This document shows, piece after piece, positions 18,647-27,186 of a stretch of DNA of 64,000 bases. Position 1 is the stretch's first letter. Every line of letters starts with the position of its first letter. This DNA is from Xanthomonas sp. 10-10 (GTDB lineage Bacteria; Pseudomonadota; Gammaproteobacteria; Xanthomonadales; Xanthomonadaceae). Position numbers and translations under genes: made by a program. Where the stretch lies: contig NZ_CP144460.1 in assembly GCF_040182365.1 (NCBI RefSeq), positions 3,596,001 through 3,660,000 on the forward strand. Direction: 5' to 3'. The notes beneath the pieces are model-generated. The model was not told the origin of the DNA. It made no database searches and saw nothing but the letters and a program-made list of their open reading frames with translations.

Positions 18647-21307
18647 ATGCACAGCCGCACCACGACGTTAGCACTCTGTATCACCGCCGCTCTGTACTGC
18701 TCCGGCTCTGCAATGGCTGCCGGACAAGAACAACAGGCTCCTGCCGCCACACCGTCGGCGACCACCGAGCTGGATACCATCACCGTCACCGGTTACCGCG
18801 CATCGCTGGAAAAGAGCCAGTCGGTCAAGCGCTCGGCCAACTCCATCGTCGATGCGATCAGCGCCGAAGACATCGGCAAGTTCCCGGATATCAATGCGGC
18901 CGAATCGCTGTCGCACCTGCCGGGCATCAGCGTCGACCGCCAGTTCGGCGAAGGCGAAAAGGTCAGCATCAACGGCACCGACCCGGCCTTGAACCGCGTG
19001 CTGCTCAACGGCCAGACCATCGCCTCGGGCGACTGGGGCGGCAACCCGACCGACACCAGCGGCCGTACCTTCAACTACACCCTGCTGTCGCCGGAAATCA
19101 TCGGCCTGATGGAGGTCTACAAGACCCCAGAGGCGCGCATCGACGAAGGCTCGATCGGCGGCACCGTGATCGTGCACACCCGCAAGCCGCTGGACCTGCC
19201 CAAGAACACCATCCGCGGCTCGGTCGGCTACAACTACAACGACCGTTCGGAAGAAGGCAATCCGCGCGGCTCGGCGCTGTGGAGCTGGAAGAACGACGAC
19301 GAAACCTTCGGCGCGTTGATCTCCGCCACGCATGACAAGCAGGATCTGGCACGCGCCGGTATCGAATACTTCGGCTACACCACCGGCGCCAACATTCCCG
19401 CCAGCGCCACCATCACCGGCGACGGCAGCGATGTGGCCACCGCCCGTGTACCGGCCGGCATCAACAGCGCGTTCTTCCAGCAGACCCGCGAACGCAGCGG
19501 CGTGCAGGGCGCGTTGCAGTGGAAGCCGAACGAGCAGAACGAGTTCAACCTGACCGGCCTGTACATCAAGGGCAAGTACAACAACTTCAGCGAATCGCGT
19601 TACGTCTGCCCGGCGTGCAACAACGACCTGCAGAAGGTCACCAGCGCCAATGTGCAGAACGGCGTGGTCACTTCGGCGACCTTCGGCGATGGTGCCGCGG
19701 GGCAGCCGTACGCACAGCTGGACGCGAACTACCGCGAGAGCACCGTCACCACCAAGAGCCTGAACCTGCGTCACGACTGGTCGGGCGAGAAGTGGGTGTT
19801 CACCACCCAGGTCGGCGACACCAAGGCCACCGGCGGCAAGAACCCCGAGTACCTGATGAAGTTCCTGATGACCGACGGCGGCTACAACTATGCCTTCGAC
19901 GGTCAGAACACCGCGGTGAACTACGACAACGGCGGCGCCTCGAACTGGACGCTGCCCGGTTCGCCGGCCGGCCTGCCTGCCGGTTCGCAGGACTCCAGCG
20001 CGATGCAGGCCGGCGGTATCTTCTATCAGAAGAGCACCGACGAAGAGAAATACTTCCAGTGGGATGCGGCCCGCGATCTGGAGCTGGGGCCGTTCACCAA
20101 ACTGCTGTTCGGCTACAAGTACATCAACCACAACAACGGCGTGGATGCGCGCGGCAACCGCATCAATACTACCGATGCGATCTCGCTGACCCAGTTCAAT
20201 CCGGGCACCACCCCGAGCGGTCTGTACGACGGCCTGGGCGCAAGTGGCGACCTGACCACCTGGCCGACCGCCAGCCTGAACTCGATCCGCAACTATCTGC
20301 TGTCGCAGCCGCAGGGTCCGTACCGTCCCGATTACGGCTCCTCGTTCGAGGTGAAGGAGATCACGCAGAACTTCTACACCCAGTTGAACTACGAGACCGG
20401 CAAGTGGCGCGGTAATGTCGGCGTACGCCTTGTCGACACCACCGACAAGTCGCTGTACTGGCAGACCGCCGATGGCGGCACCAACTACTCGCGCGTGGCC
20501 GAGAACAACGACTACCGCAAGGCGCTGCCGAGCTTCAACATCGCCTACGACATCACCGACGACGCCGTGCTGCGCTTCTCGGCTGCCAAGGTGATCGCAC
20601 GTCCACGCTATGGCGATCTGGCCGGCACGTTCAGCATCAACAGTGCGAACGGCAATCTGACCGCCGGTGGCGGCAACCCGGATCTGAAGCCGTATGAGTC
20701 CACCAACTACGACCTTGCTGCGGAGTGGTATTTCGCGCCGTCCAGCATGCTGTCCGGTGAAGTGTTCTATCGCGACATCAGCTCCTACATCGTCAACACC
20801 ACCAGCCAGCAGCAGTTGACCGATCCGATCAGCGGCAACTCCGGCATCTACACGGTGACCTCGCCGATCAACGTCTCCGATGCCAAGGTCAAGGGCGTGT
20901 CGGTGAACTACCAGCAGTCGCTGGGTCTGGGCTTCGGTGTGCAGGCCAACTACACCTTTGCCGAATCCGATTCGAGCTCGGGCCTGAATTTGCCGTACCT
21001 GTCGCGCGACACCTACAACATCATCCCGTACTGGGAGCATGGCGACTGGATGGTACGTGTGAACTACAGCTTCCGTTCCAAGTACTTCACCCAGATCGGC
21101 CGCCTGGCCTCGCAGGACTTCGCAGACAGCTACAAGCAGCTCGACCTGACCGCCTCGTATCAAATCACCGATTACATGGGCATCACCTTCGGCGCGACCA
21201 ACCTGCTGGATTCCACCTACCGGCTGTTCAGCAACACACGCTCGACCCCCACGGCGTTCTACAAGAACGGCCGCGGCTATCAGGCCCAGCTGAACTTCAA
21301 GTTCTGA
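18647..21307 (+). CDS. TonB-dependent outer-membrane receptor of the glycan locus
   Basis: 886-residue TonB-dependent receptor of the Xanthomonas/Caulobacter (TIGR01782) type, expected to import glycans or glycopeptides across the outer membrane. A signal peptide (about residues 1-25, ending SAMA) precedes a TonB box (LDTITVTGYR) and plug (DIGKFPDINAAESLSHLPGI, LLNGQTIASGD). The 22-strand barrel ends in an aromatic residue (AQLNFKF). ATG 18647 follows ACGAGGT and gives a clean signal peptide; the open frame to 18419 is not coding-like. It is divergent from glk, preceded by a NagR-like operator and followed by its own terminator. In X. campestris the nix glycosidases also sit beside such a receptor. 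Ligand is inferred from neighbours only. Confidence 0.92.
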   Translation: MHSRTTTLALCITAALYCSGSAMAAGQEQQAPAATPSATTELDTITVTGYRASLEKSQSVKRSANSIVDAISAEDIGKFPDINAAESLSHLPGISVDRQFGEGEKVSINGTDPALNRVLLNGQTIASGDWGGNPTDTSGRTFNYTLLSPEIIGLMEVYKTPEARIDEGSIGGTVIVHTRKPLDLPKNTIRGSVGYNYNDRSEEGNPRGSALWSWKNDDETFGALISATHDKQDLARAGIEYFGYTTGANIPASATITGDGSDVATARVPAGINSAFFQQTRERSGVQGALQWKPNEQNEFNLTGLYIKGKYNNFSESRYVCPACNNDLQKVTSANVQNGVVTSATFGDGAAGQPYAQLDANYRESTVTTKSLNLRHDWSGEKWVFTTQVGDTKATGGKNPEYLMKFLMTDGGYNYAFDGQNTAVNYDNGGASNWTLPGSPAGLPAGSQDSSAMQAGGIFYQKSTDEEKYFQWDAARDLELGPFTKLLFGYKYINHNNGVDARGNRINTTDAISLTQFNPGTTPSGLYDGLGASGDLTTWPTASLNSIRNYLLSQPQGPYRPDYGSSFEVKEITQNFYTQLNYETGKWRGNVGVRLVDTTDKSLYWQTADGGTNYSRVAENNDYRKALPSFNIAYDITDDAVLRFSAAKVIARPRYGDLAGTFSINSANGNLTAGGGNPDLKPYESTNYDLAAEWYFAPSSMLSGEVFYRDISSYIVNTTSQQQLTDPISGNSGIYTVTSPINVSDAKVKGVSVNYQQSLGLGFGVQANYTFAESDSSSGLNLPYLSRDTYNIIPYWEHGDWMVRVNYSFRSKYFTQIGRLASQDFADSYKQLDLTASYQITDYMGITFGATNLLDSTYRLFSNTRSTPTAFYKNGRGYQAQLNFKF

Positions 21308-21317
21308 TGTAGCACCG

Positions 21318-21355
21318 GCGCGCCACCGACCCTCCACGGTGGCGCGCTTTTTTTT
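21318..21355 (+). terminator. Rho-independent terminator after the first TonB receptor
   Basis: GCGCGCCACCG (21318-21328) pairs perfectly with CGGTGGCGCGC (21337-21347), followed by eight T residues. It separates the receptor transcript from the glycosidase genes. Confidence 0.95.
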
Positions 21356-21515
21356 GAGTTGTGCGTTGCATGCAGCGCACCGCTCGATGTTTTACCAAGG
21401 AGTGGTACTGGCCACGCCCCTTCGCGGTTGAGGGAGCATGGCCAGGCCCGCTTTTGCCATCCACGCACGGTTGCAGCATCGCCGGCGCGTCTTGCTCAAC
21501 AGGAGTGCAGTTCCC

Positions 21516-23198
21516 ATGACGACCGATAGCCGCGTGTTTGCGGCTCCATCCCGCCGCCACGCCGGAGCTGTACCCAGAACGCGAATGCTCGCGCTCGGTC
21601 TGCTGCTCGCGTTGCCTGCCGCCACGCTCAGCGCGCAATCGCCCACCGCGCCGACCGCCACCACGCTCAGCCCGGAACAGATCGACCAGCAGTGGCTCGA
21701 TGCCACCGCCAAGTACGCGCCAGAACGCGATCGCCTAGTGCGCGAAGCCGAAGCCGGCGCACGCAAGGGCCCGTTTCGCCCCGATTGGGCCGCGCTGAAG
21801 GCATATCAATCGCCGGCGTGGTACGACAACGCCAAGTTCGGCATCTTCATCCATTGGGGCGTGTTCTCGGTGCCGGCGTTCGGCAGCGAGTGGTATTCGC
21901 GCAACATGTATCTGCAAGGCTCCAAGGAGTTCGCCCATCACGTGGCCACCTATGGCCCACAGGCGAGCTCCGGCTACAAGGACCTGATTCCCAAGTTCAC
22001 CGCGCCCAAGTTCGATCCGAATGGCTGGGCCAAGCTGTTCCGCGACTCCGGCGCGCGTTACGTGGTGCCGGTGGCCGAACACCACGACGGCTTTGCGCTG
22101 TACGACTCCAAGCTGTCCGACTGGACCGCGATGAAGATGGGACCCAGGCGCGATCTGCTGGGCGAGTTGTCCACCGCCATCCGCGCACAAGGCCTGCACT
22201 TCGGCCTGTCCTCGCACCGCGCCGAACACAACTGGTTCTTCGACGGCGGGCGTAAATTCGATTCGGACGTCAACGACCCGCGCTATGCGGCGCTGTACGG
22301 CCCGGCGCAAGTGCGCCTGCCGGGCAAGGACGATGCCGACGTAGCCAACGACTGGACGCCGGTGTCGCAGGCCTGGCTGGACGACTGGCTGGCACGCACC
22401 ACCGAGTTGATCGACACCTATCAACCGGACCTGATCTATTTCGACTGGTGGATCGCCCACCCCACGTTCCGTCGCAGCCTGCCGACCATGCTGGCGTACT
22501 ACTACAACCAGGGCGCGGCGCGCACCGAAGCCGATCGCGGCGTGGTGGTGAACTACAAGCTCGGTGCGTTTCCGGAAGGGGCCGGCACGCTGGATATCGA
22601 ACGCGGCCAGCTCACCGGCATCCATCCCACGCATTGGCAGACCGATACCTCGGTGAGCAATGCCTCGTGGGGGTACATCGAAAACGACACCTACAAGTCG
22701 CCGACCTTCATCATCCACATGCTGGCCGACGTGGTGGCCAAGAACGGCAACCTGATGCTCAACATCGGCCCGCGGGCGGATGGCTCGATCCCGGATACCG
22801 AACGCGGCATCCTGCTGGCGATCGGCAAGTGGCTCAAGACAAACGGCGGCGCGATCTACGACAGCAAGCCCTGGCGCGTGTATGGCGAAGGCCCGACCGA
22901 AGTGGTGGGCGGCACCTTCCAGGACGTCAAGACCAAGCCGTATACGGCCGAAGATTTTCGCTTCACCACCCGCGATGGCGCGCTGTATGCGATCGAGCTC
23001 GGCTGGCCGACCGATGGCGAGGCGGTGATCCGCTCGCTCAACGCCGCCGATGGCGTGCGCGGCGTGACCCTGCTGGCAAACGGCAAGAAGATCCCGTTCG
23101 AACAACGCGCCGATGGCCTGCATCTGCGCCTTCCCGTAAAGCCGGTTGGCGAGAGCGCGTATGTGTTCCGCATCGACCTTTCTTCCCCCACTCCCTGA
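21516..23198 (+). CDS. nixE: GH29 alpha-L-fucosidase
   Basis: 560-residue exported alpha-L-fucosidase. GH29 hallmarks are WYDNAKFGIFIHWGVFSVPA, YVVPVAEHHDGFALYDS, LIYFDWW (Asp310 the predicted nucleophile) and LMLNIGPRADGSIPD. A C-terminal beta domain follows. The N-terminus is a long Sec signal peptide ending near LSAQ. ATG 21516 has AGGAG about 11 bases upstream; the 26-codon upstream extension lacks support. It would remove alpha-fucose from plant N-glycans (core alpha-1,3 or Lewis a alpha-1,4). The symbol follows gene order in the X. campestris nix cluster and is an inference. GH18 follows after 15 bases, so these two are one transcript. Confidence 0.88.
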   Translation: MTTDSRVFAAPSRRHAGAVPRTRMLALGLLLALPAATLSAQSPTAPTATTLSPEQIDQQWLDATAKYAPERDRLVREAEAGARKGPFRPDWAALKAYQSPAWYDNAKFGIFIHWGVFSVPAFGSEWYSRNMYLQGSKEFAHHVATYGPQASSGYKDLIPKFTAPKFDPNGWAKLFRDSGARYVVPVAEHHDGFALYDSKLSDWTAMKMGPRRDLLGELSTAIRAQGLHFGLSSHRAEHNWFFDGGRKFDSDVNDPRYAALYGPAQVRLPGKDDADVANDWTPVSQAWLDDWLARTTELIDTYQPDLIYFDWWIAHPTFRRSLPTMLAYYYNQGAARTEADRGVVVNYKLGAFPEGAGTLDIERGQLTGIHPTHWQTDTSVSNASWGYIENDTYKSPTFIIHMLADVVAKNGNLMLNIGPRADGSIPDTERGILLAIGKWLKTNGGAIYDSKPWRVYGEGPTEVVGGTFQDVKTKPYTAEDFRFTTRDGALYAIELGWPTDGEAVIRSLNAADGVRGVTLLANGKKIPFEQRADGLHLRLPVKPVGESAYVFRIDLSSPTP

Positions 23199-23213
23199 CG
23201 GATGTTGTCTTTC

Positions 23214-24275
23214 ATGAGTAAGCGATTGACCTGGATGTTGCTTGCGCTGGCACTGACCTGCGCCCCGGCCCTGGCCCTGGCCAAGAGCCCCACGGCGTTG
23301 TTCTATCTGATGAACACGCAGAAATCGACCAACTCGTTCATTGCCAACGTCGACAAGATCGATGTGGTGGTGCCCACCTGGTACGGCGTCGACCAGAACG
23401 GCCTGGTCAACGGCACGCCCAATATGTACCTGTACGACATCGCCAGGCAGAAGAACCTGCGGGTGATGCCGATCCTGTCGATGACCACCGGCCGCGACGG
23501 CTTCCACAAGCTGATGCACGACGAAGCGGCCAAGAAGCGCATGATCGAATCGCTGCTGATCCACGGCAAGCAGCACAAGTACTACGGCTTCCAGTTCGAT
23601 TTCGAGAACATCGCCTGGACCGATCGCGATGCCTACACCTTGATGGTCAAGCAGACCGCCGACGCCTTGCACAAGGCCGGCTTCAAGATGTCGGTGGCGG
23701 TGGTGCCCAACGCCCCGGGTCACGCCGAAGGCGGCCAGTTCTCCAAGTGGATGTGGGAATACTGGCGCGGTGCGTACGACCTGAAGGCGCTGGGCCAGGC
23801 TGCGGATCTGATCAGCATCATGACCTACGACCAGCACACCCGCTGGACCACCCCCGGCCCGGTGGATGGCATGGTGTGGATGAAGAAGCACCTGGATTAC
23901 GCGATCACCCAGGTACCTAAGGAAAAACTCTCGCTCGGCATCGCCACCTACGGCTACCGCTGGTACACCGGCAACCCGGTCAAGGAAGACGGCACCGAAG
24001 CGTCGAACATCTCCGCAACCTACATCGATGCCGACGAATCCTTCCCGCTGGCGATCGAACAGAACGCCACCGTGCAGTGGGATCCGGTGGAGCAGGAATC
24101 GTGGTTCTACTTCTACCGCGACGACATGCGCGAGTGGGTGTTCCGCCCGGACGCACGCAGCTTCAAGGCACGCTACGACATGGCCAAGCAATACGGCCTG
24201 GAAGGGTTCAGCTGCTGGGTGCTGGGTGCGGAAGATCCGAAGGTGTGGGACGAATTGCCGGTCGCGCAGCGCTGA
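23214..24275 (+). CDS. nixF: GH18 family glycosidase, probable endo-beta-N-acetylglucosaminidase
   Basis: 353-residue exported GH18 TIM-barrel protein. The catalytic strand reads YYGFQFDFENI, with Asp129 and Glu131 in the DxE spacing. ISIMTYDQHTRW is the usual Met-Tyr-Asp strand, and LGIATYGYRWYTG lies before the C-terminal region. The Sec signal peptide MSKRLTWMLLALAL ends near ALALA. An ATG at 23202 would add four residues. In this context the expected reaction is cleavage of the GlcNAc-GlcNAc bond of N-glycans or of released chitobiosyl peptides rather than chitin; exact specificity is inferred. The gene is 15 bases after GH29 and followed by a hairpin. Confidence 0.85.
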   Translation: MSKRLTWMLLALALTCAPALALAKSPTALFYLMNTQKSTNSFIANVDKIDVVVPTWYGVDQNGLVNGTPNMYLYDIARQKNLRVMPILSMTTGRDGFHKLMHDEAAKKRMIESLLIHGKQHKYYGFQFDFENIAWTDRDAYTLMVKQTADALHKAGFKMSVAVVPNAPGHAEGGQFSKWMWEYWRGAYDLKALGQAADLISIMTYDQHTRWTTPGPVDGMVWMKKHLDYAITQVPKEKLSLGIATYGYRWYTGNPVKEDGTEASNISATYIDADESFPLAIEQNATVQWDPVEQESWFYFYRDDMREWVFRPDARSFKARYDMAKQYGLEGFSCWVLGAEDPKVWDELPVAQR

Positions 24276-24286
24276 CCCACACACCC

Positions 24287-24319
24287 GACTGGCGCAGCGC
24301 GTTGAAGCGTGCGCCAGTC
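24287..24319 (+). terminator. Hairpin after GH18 gene
   Basis: Ten-base perfect arms (24287-24296 and 24310-24319) begin 12 bases after the stop. There is no T-run, so it may be a weak terminator or a 3' stabiliser. The remaining DNA to 24735 shows no gene other than a possible longer N-terminus of the next gene. Confidence 0.5.
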
Positions 24320-24735
24320 CCTGCGTAAAGTGTGGCGGCTTTGGTACTGTGCGTTGCGCGATGCATGAGCAGATCGCCATGTGCACCCGATTCGGCAAGC
24401 GATGCGCATGCGCTCGAAATCATCGGTCGCCACTCGTACACTGCAATGGGGCTGCAGCCATTGTCGCCACATGTGTGAGTCGCATCGTCGCAGCGGCCAG
24501 GCATCGCTGGCTTGCGGCACTGCACGATGCGGCTGCCCTACCCGCTGCGTCGGTGTCTTGTCGCAGCGCCCCGCTCTCCGCCATATCGGGATGTGATTGC
24601 ATGATGGTCAACACCAGCCGGACTCCACACACACCATTGTCGAGAGTGCTGTGGCTGGACACGTCGCCATCGGGCACACCCTTATCAAGTGCGCCCTTAT
24701 CAAGCACGTCTGCATCGAACAAGCTGTCATTGCGC

Positions 24736-27165
24736 ATGCCGTCGTTGGGCATGCCGTCAGCAGGCGCGCTGCCGTCGCGCCTGCTTGCGTTGTCGCTGGT
24801 CGCGCTGATGCTGGCCGGCTGCGGTAAACGCGAAGCCGGCACTGCACCGGCTGTGGCACGTGCAGGCGCCACAGCGGCCGCACCATCGGCCGATGCACCA
24901 TTCCCCCTGATTCCAGCACCGGTCGAGGCGACGCCTGCGGCCGGTCGTTTCACCATCGACACCGGCACCGTGATTTCGATAGAAGCAGGCGACGCCGATG
25001 CGCGGCGCAGTGCCGAGTATCTGGCCGGCCTGCTCAAACGCACCCGCGGGCTGACGTTGGAAGTGCGTGCCGAGGCCACCCCTTCTCCGGCCAGCATCCG
25101 CCTGGAACGCGACGCGCAGGCAACGGTGCCGCAGAAGGAAGGCTACAGCCTGGACGTCACTGCCAAAGGCACCCGCATCGCTGCGCGCGATGGTGCCGGG
25201 CTGTTCTATGGCGCAATCAGCGCCTGGCAATTGATGACCCCCGATGCGCGCAAGGGTGCCGTGACCGTGCCCGGTGTGAGCATCCGCGACTGGCCGCGCT
25301 TTGGCTGGCGTGGTCAGCATCTGGACGTGGCCCGCCATTTCCACGACGTGGACACCGTCAAGCATGTGCTGGACGCGATGGCCGTGCACAAGCTCAATGT
25401 GCTGCACTGGCATCTGACCGACGACCAGGGCTGGCGCATCGAAATCAAGCGTTACCCCAAACTTACCGAGGTCGGTGCCTGGCGCACACCGCCGGGTGCC
25501 GGCAGACACGGCACGCCGGAGCGCTCCGGTGGTTTTTATACGCAGGAGCAGATCAGCGAAATCGTCGCGTATGCGGCGCGCCTGCACATTACCGTGTTGC
25601 CCGAGCTGGACATGCCCGGCCATGCGCAGGCAGCCGTTGCCGCCTACCCCGAAGAGGTGGGCGTGCCTGGCGTGCGCACCCAGGTGGGCGTGGACTGGGG
25701 CGTCAACCCGTACCTGTTCAACACCAGCGAGCGCAGCCTGAGCTTCATCACCACTGTGCTGGACGAGGTGCTGACCTTGTTCCCGTCGACCTACATCCAC
25801 ATCGGTGGCGATGAGGCAGTCAAGGATCAATGGGAAGCCTCGCCAGCGGTGCGCGCGCAGATGCGCAAGCTCGGGGTCAAGGACGCGCACGCGATGCAGG
25901 GCTGGTTCAACGAACAGCTTGCGACCTACCTCACCAAGCACGGCCGGCGCATGATCGGCTGGGATGAAATTCTGGAAGGCGGCGTGCCGCAGAGTGCGTC
26001 GGTGATGTCGTGGCGCGGCGTCGAGGGTGCGGTCACTGCGGCCAAGCAAGGCCACGATGTGGTGCTTGCGCCGGGCGACTGGCTGTATCTGGACAACCTG
26101 CAGACCACCCGCAGCGACGAACCCAACGGTCGCCTGACGGTGTTGCCGTTGTCGAAGGTCTACGCGTTCAACCCGGTGCCTGCCGAGCTCAGCGCCGAAC
26201 AGGCCAGGCACGTACTGGGCGCACAAGGTGCGTTGTGGTCCGAATACATCCCCTCGCGCTGGCATGTGGATCACGCGCTGTTCCCGCGCCTGTCGGCAGT
26301 GGCGGAAATGACCTGGTCACCGCAGGCGGCACGCAACTGGGACAGTTTTCTGACACGCATGCCGGCACAGCTGCAGCGCTACAAGGCACTGGGCATCGAT
26401 TACAGCGACGGCGCCTTCGCCGCCGATATCGCCCTGGAAGACGGCCCCAACCCGGTGCTTGCCGGCGGCCCGGCCAAGGTGACGTTGGGCACGCAGACCG
26501 GCGCAGGCACACTGCATTACACCGTCGACGGCAGCGACCCCACCCCGGCATCGCCGCGCTATGAGGCGCCGTTGACGATCAGCCTGCCGACCACGGTCAA
26601 GGCCACCGCGTTCACCGCCGATGGCATACCGCTGGCCGCAGCGCGCAGCCGCACCTTCGACCGCGCCTCGCTGTTGCGCGTGGACACGCAAGGCCTGCGC
26701 GATTGCGTGGCACAGGGCGCGCTCGGCCTGCGCCTGCCATTGCTGCCGGAAATGACCGGCGCCGCGACGCCGGTCTACAACGTCGATCTGTTCCATGCCT
26801 GCCGGCTGTATCCGCAGGCACGACTGGATGGCGTCGGCGCGATCCGGATCGAGGCCGCGCGCCTGCCCAACAACTTCGGTCTGGCGCACGAGCAATCCAA
26901 GGTGGTGCAGTACCCGGCCAAGACCCGCGGCGGCGAGCTGGAAGTACGCCAGGGCTGCGACGGCGAACTGATCGCCAGCGTGCAACTCCCCAGGAGCGAC
27001 ACCCTGGGCGAACAGTTCACCCTGGAAACCCCGCTGCCTGCACGCACCGGCATCCATGATCTCTGCCTGCGCTTCACCGCGCCGATTCGCGGCCCGTTGT
27101 ATGCCATCGGCGCCGTCCAACTGATTGAAACCACCGCGCAGGCGCCCCCCGCCGCCACGCGCTGA
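24736..27165 (+). CDS. nixG: GH20 beta-N-acetylhexosaminidase, lipoprotein
   Basis: 809-residue GH20 exo-enzyme that removes terminal GlcNAc (or GalNAc). Order: lipoprotein signal with lipobox LAGC (Cys29), GH20b-like N-terminal domain (about 55-175), TIM barrel from DWPRFGWRGQHLDVARHF with the catalytic pair in IHIGGDEAVKDQW (Asp359, Glu360). A chitobiase-type C-terminal domain (TVDGSDPTPASPRYEAPLT, about residue 595 on) and a further C-terminal beta region follow. Start is uncertain: ATGs at 24601, 24736 and 24751 are all in frame; 24736 or 24751 gives a normal lipoprotein signal, whereas 24601 adds low-complexity Ser/Pro/Leu sequence. GH2 follows after 21 bases. Confidence 0.9.
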   Translation: MPSLGMPSAGALPSRLLALSLVALMLAGCGKREAGTAPAVARAGATAAAPSADAPFPLIPAPVEATPAAGRFTIDTGTVISIEAGDADARRSAEYLAGLLKRTRGLTLEVRAEATPSPASIRLERDAQATVPQKEGYSLDVTAKGTRIAARDGAGLFYGAISAWQLMTPDARKGAVTVPGVSIRDWPRFGWRGQHLDVARHFHDVDTVKHVLDAMAVHKLNVLHWHLTDDQGWRIEIKRYPKLTEVGAWRTPPGAGRHGTPERSGGFYTQEQISEIVAYAARLHITVLPELDMPGHAQAAVAAYPEEVGVPGVRTQVGVDWGVNPYLFNTSERSLSFITTVLDEVLTLFPSTYIHIGGDEAVKDQWEASPAVRAQMRKLGVKDAHAMQGWFNEQLATYLTKHGRRMIGWDEILEGGVPQSASVMSWRGVEGAVTAAKQGHDVVLAPGDWLYLDNLQTTRSDEPNGRLTVLPLSKVYAFNPVPAELSAEQARHVLGAQGALWSEYIPSRWHVDHALFPRLSAVAEMTWSPQAARNWDSFLTRMPAQLQRYKALGIDYSDGAFAADIALEDGPNPVLAGGPAKVTLGTQTGAGTLHYTVDGSDPTPASPRYEAPLTISLPTTVKATAFTADGIPLAAARSRTFDRASLLRVDTQGLRDCVAQGALGLRLPLLPEMTGAATPVYNVDLFHACRLYPQARLDGVGAIRIEAARLPNNFGLAHEQSKVVQYPAKTRGGELEVRQGCDGELIASVQLPRSDTLGEQFTLETPLPARTGIHDLCLRFTAPIRGPLYAIGAVQLIETTAQAPPAATR

Positions 27166-27186
27166 CCCATCCAAGGAGACTCACCC

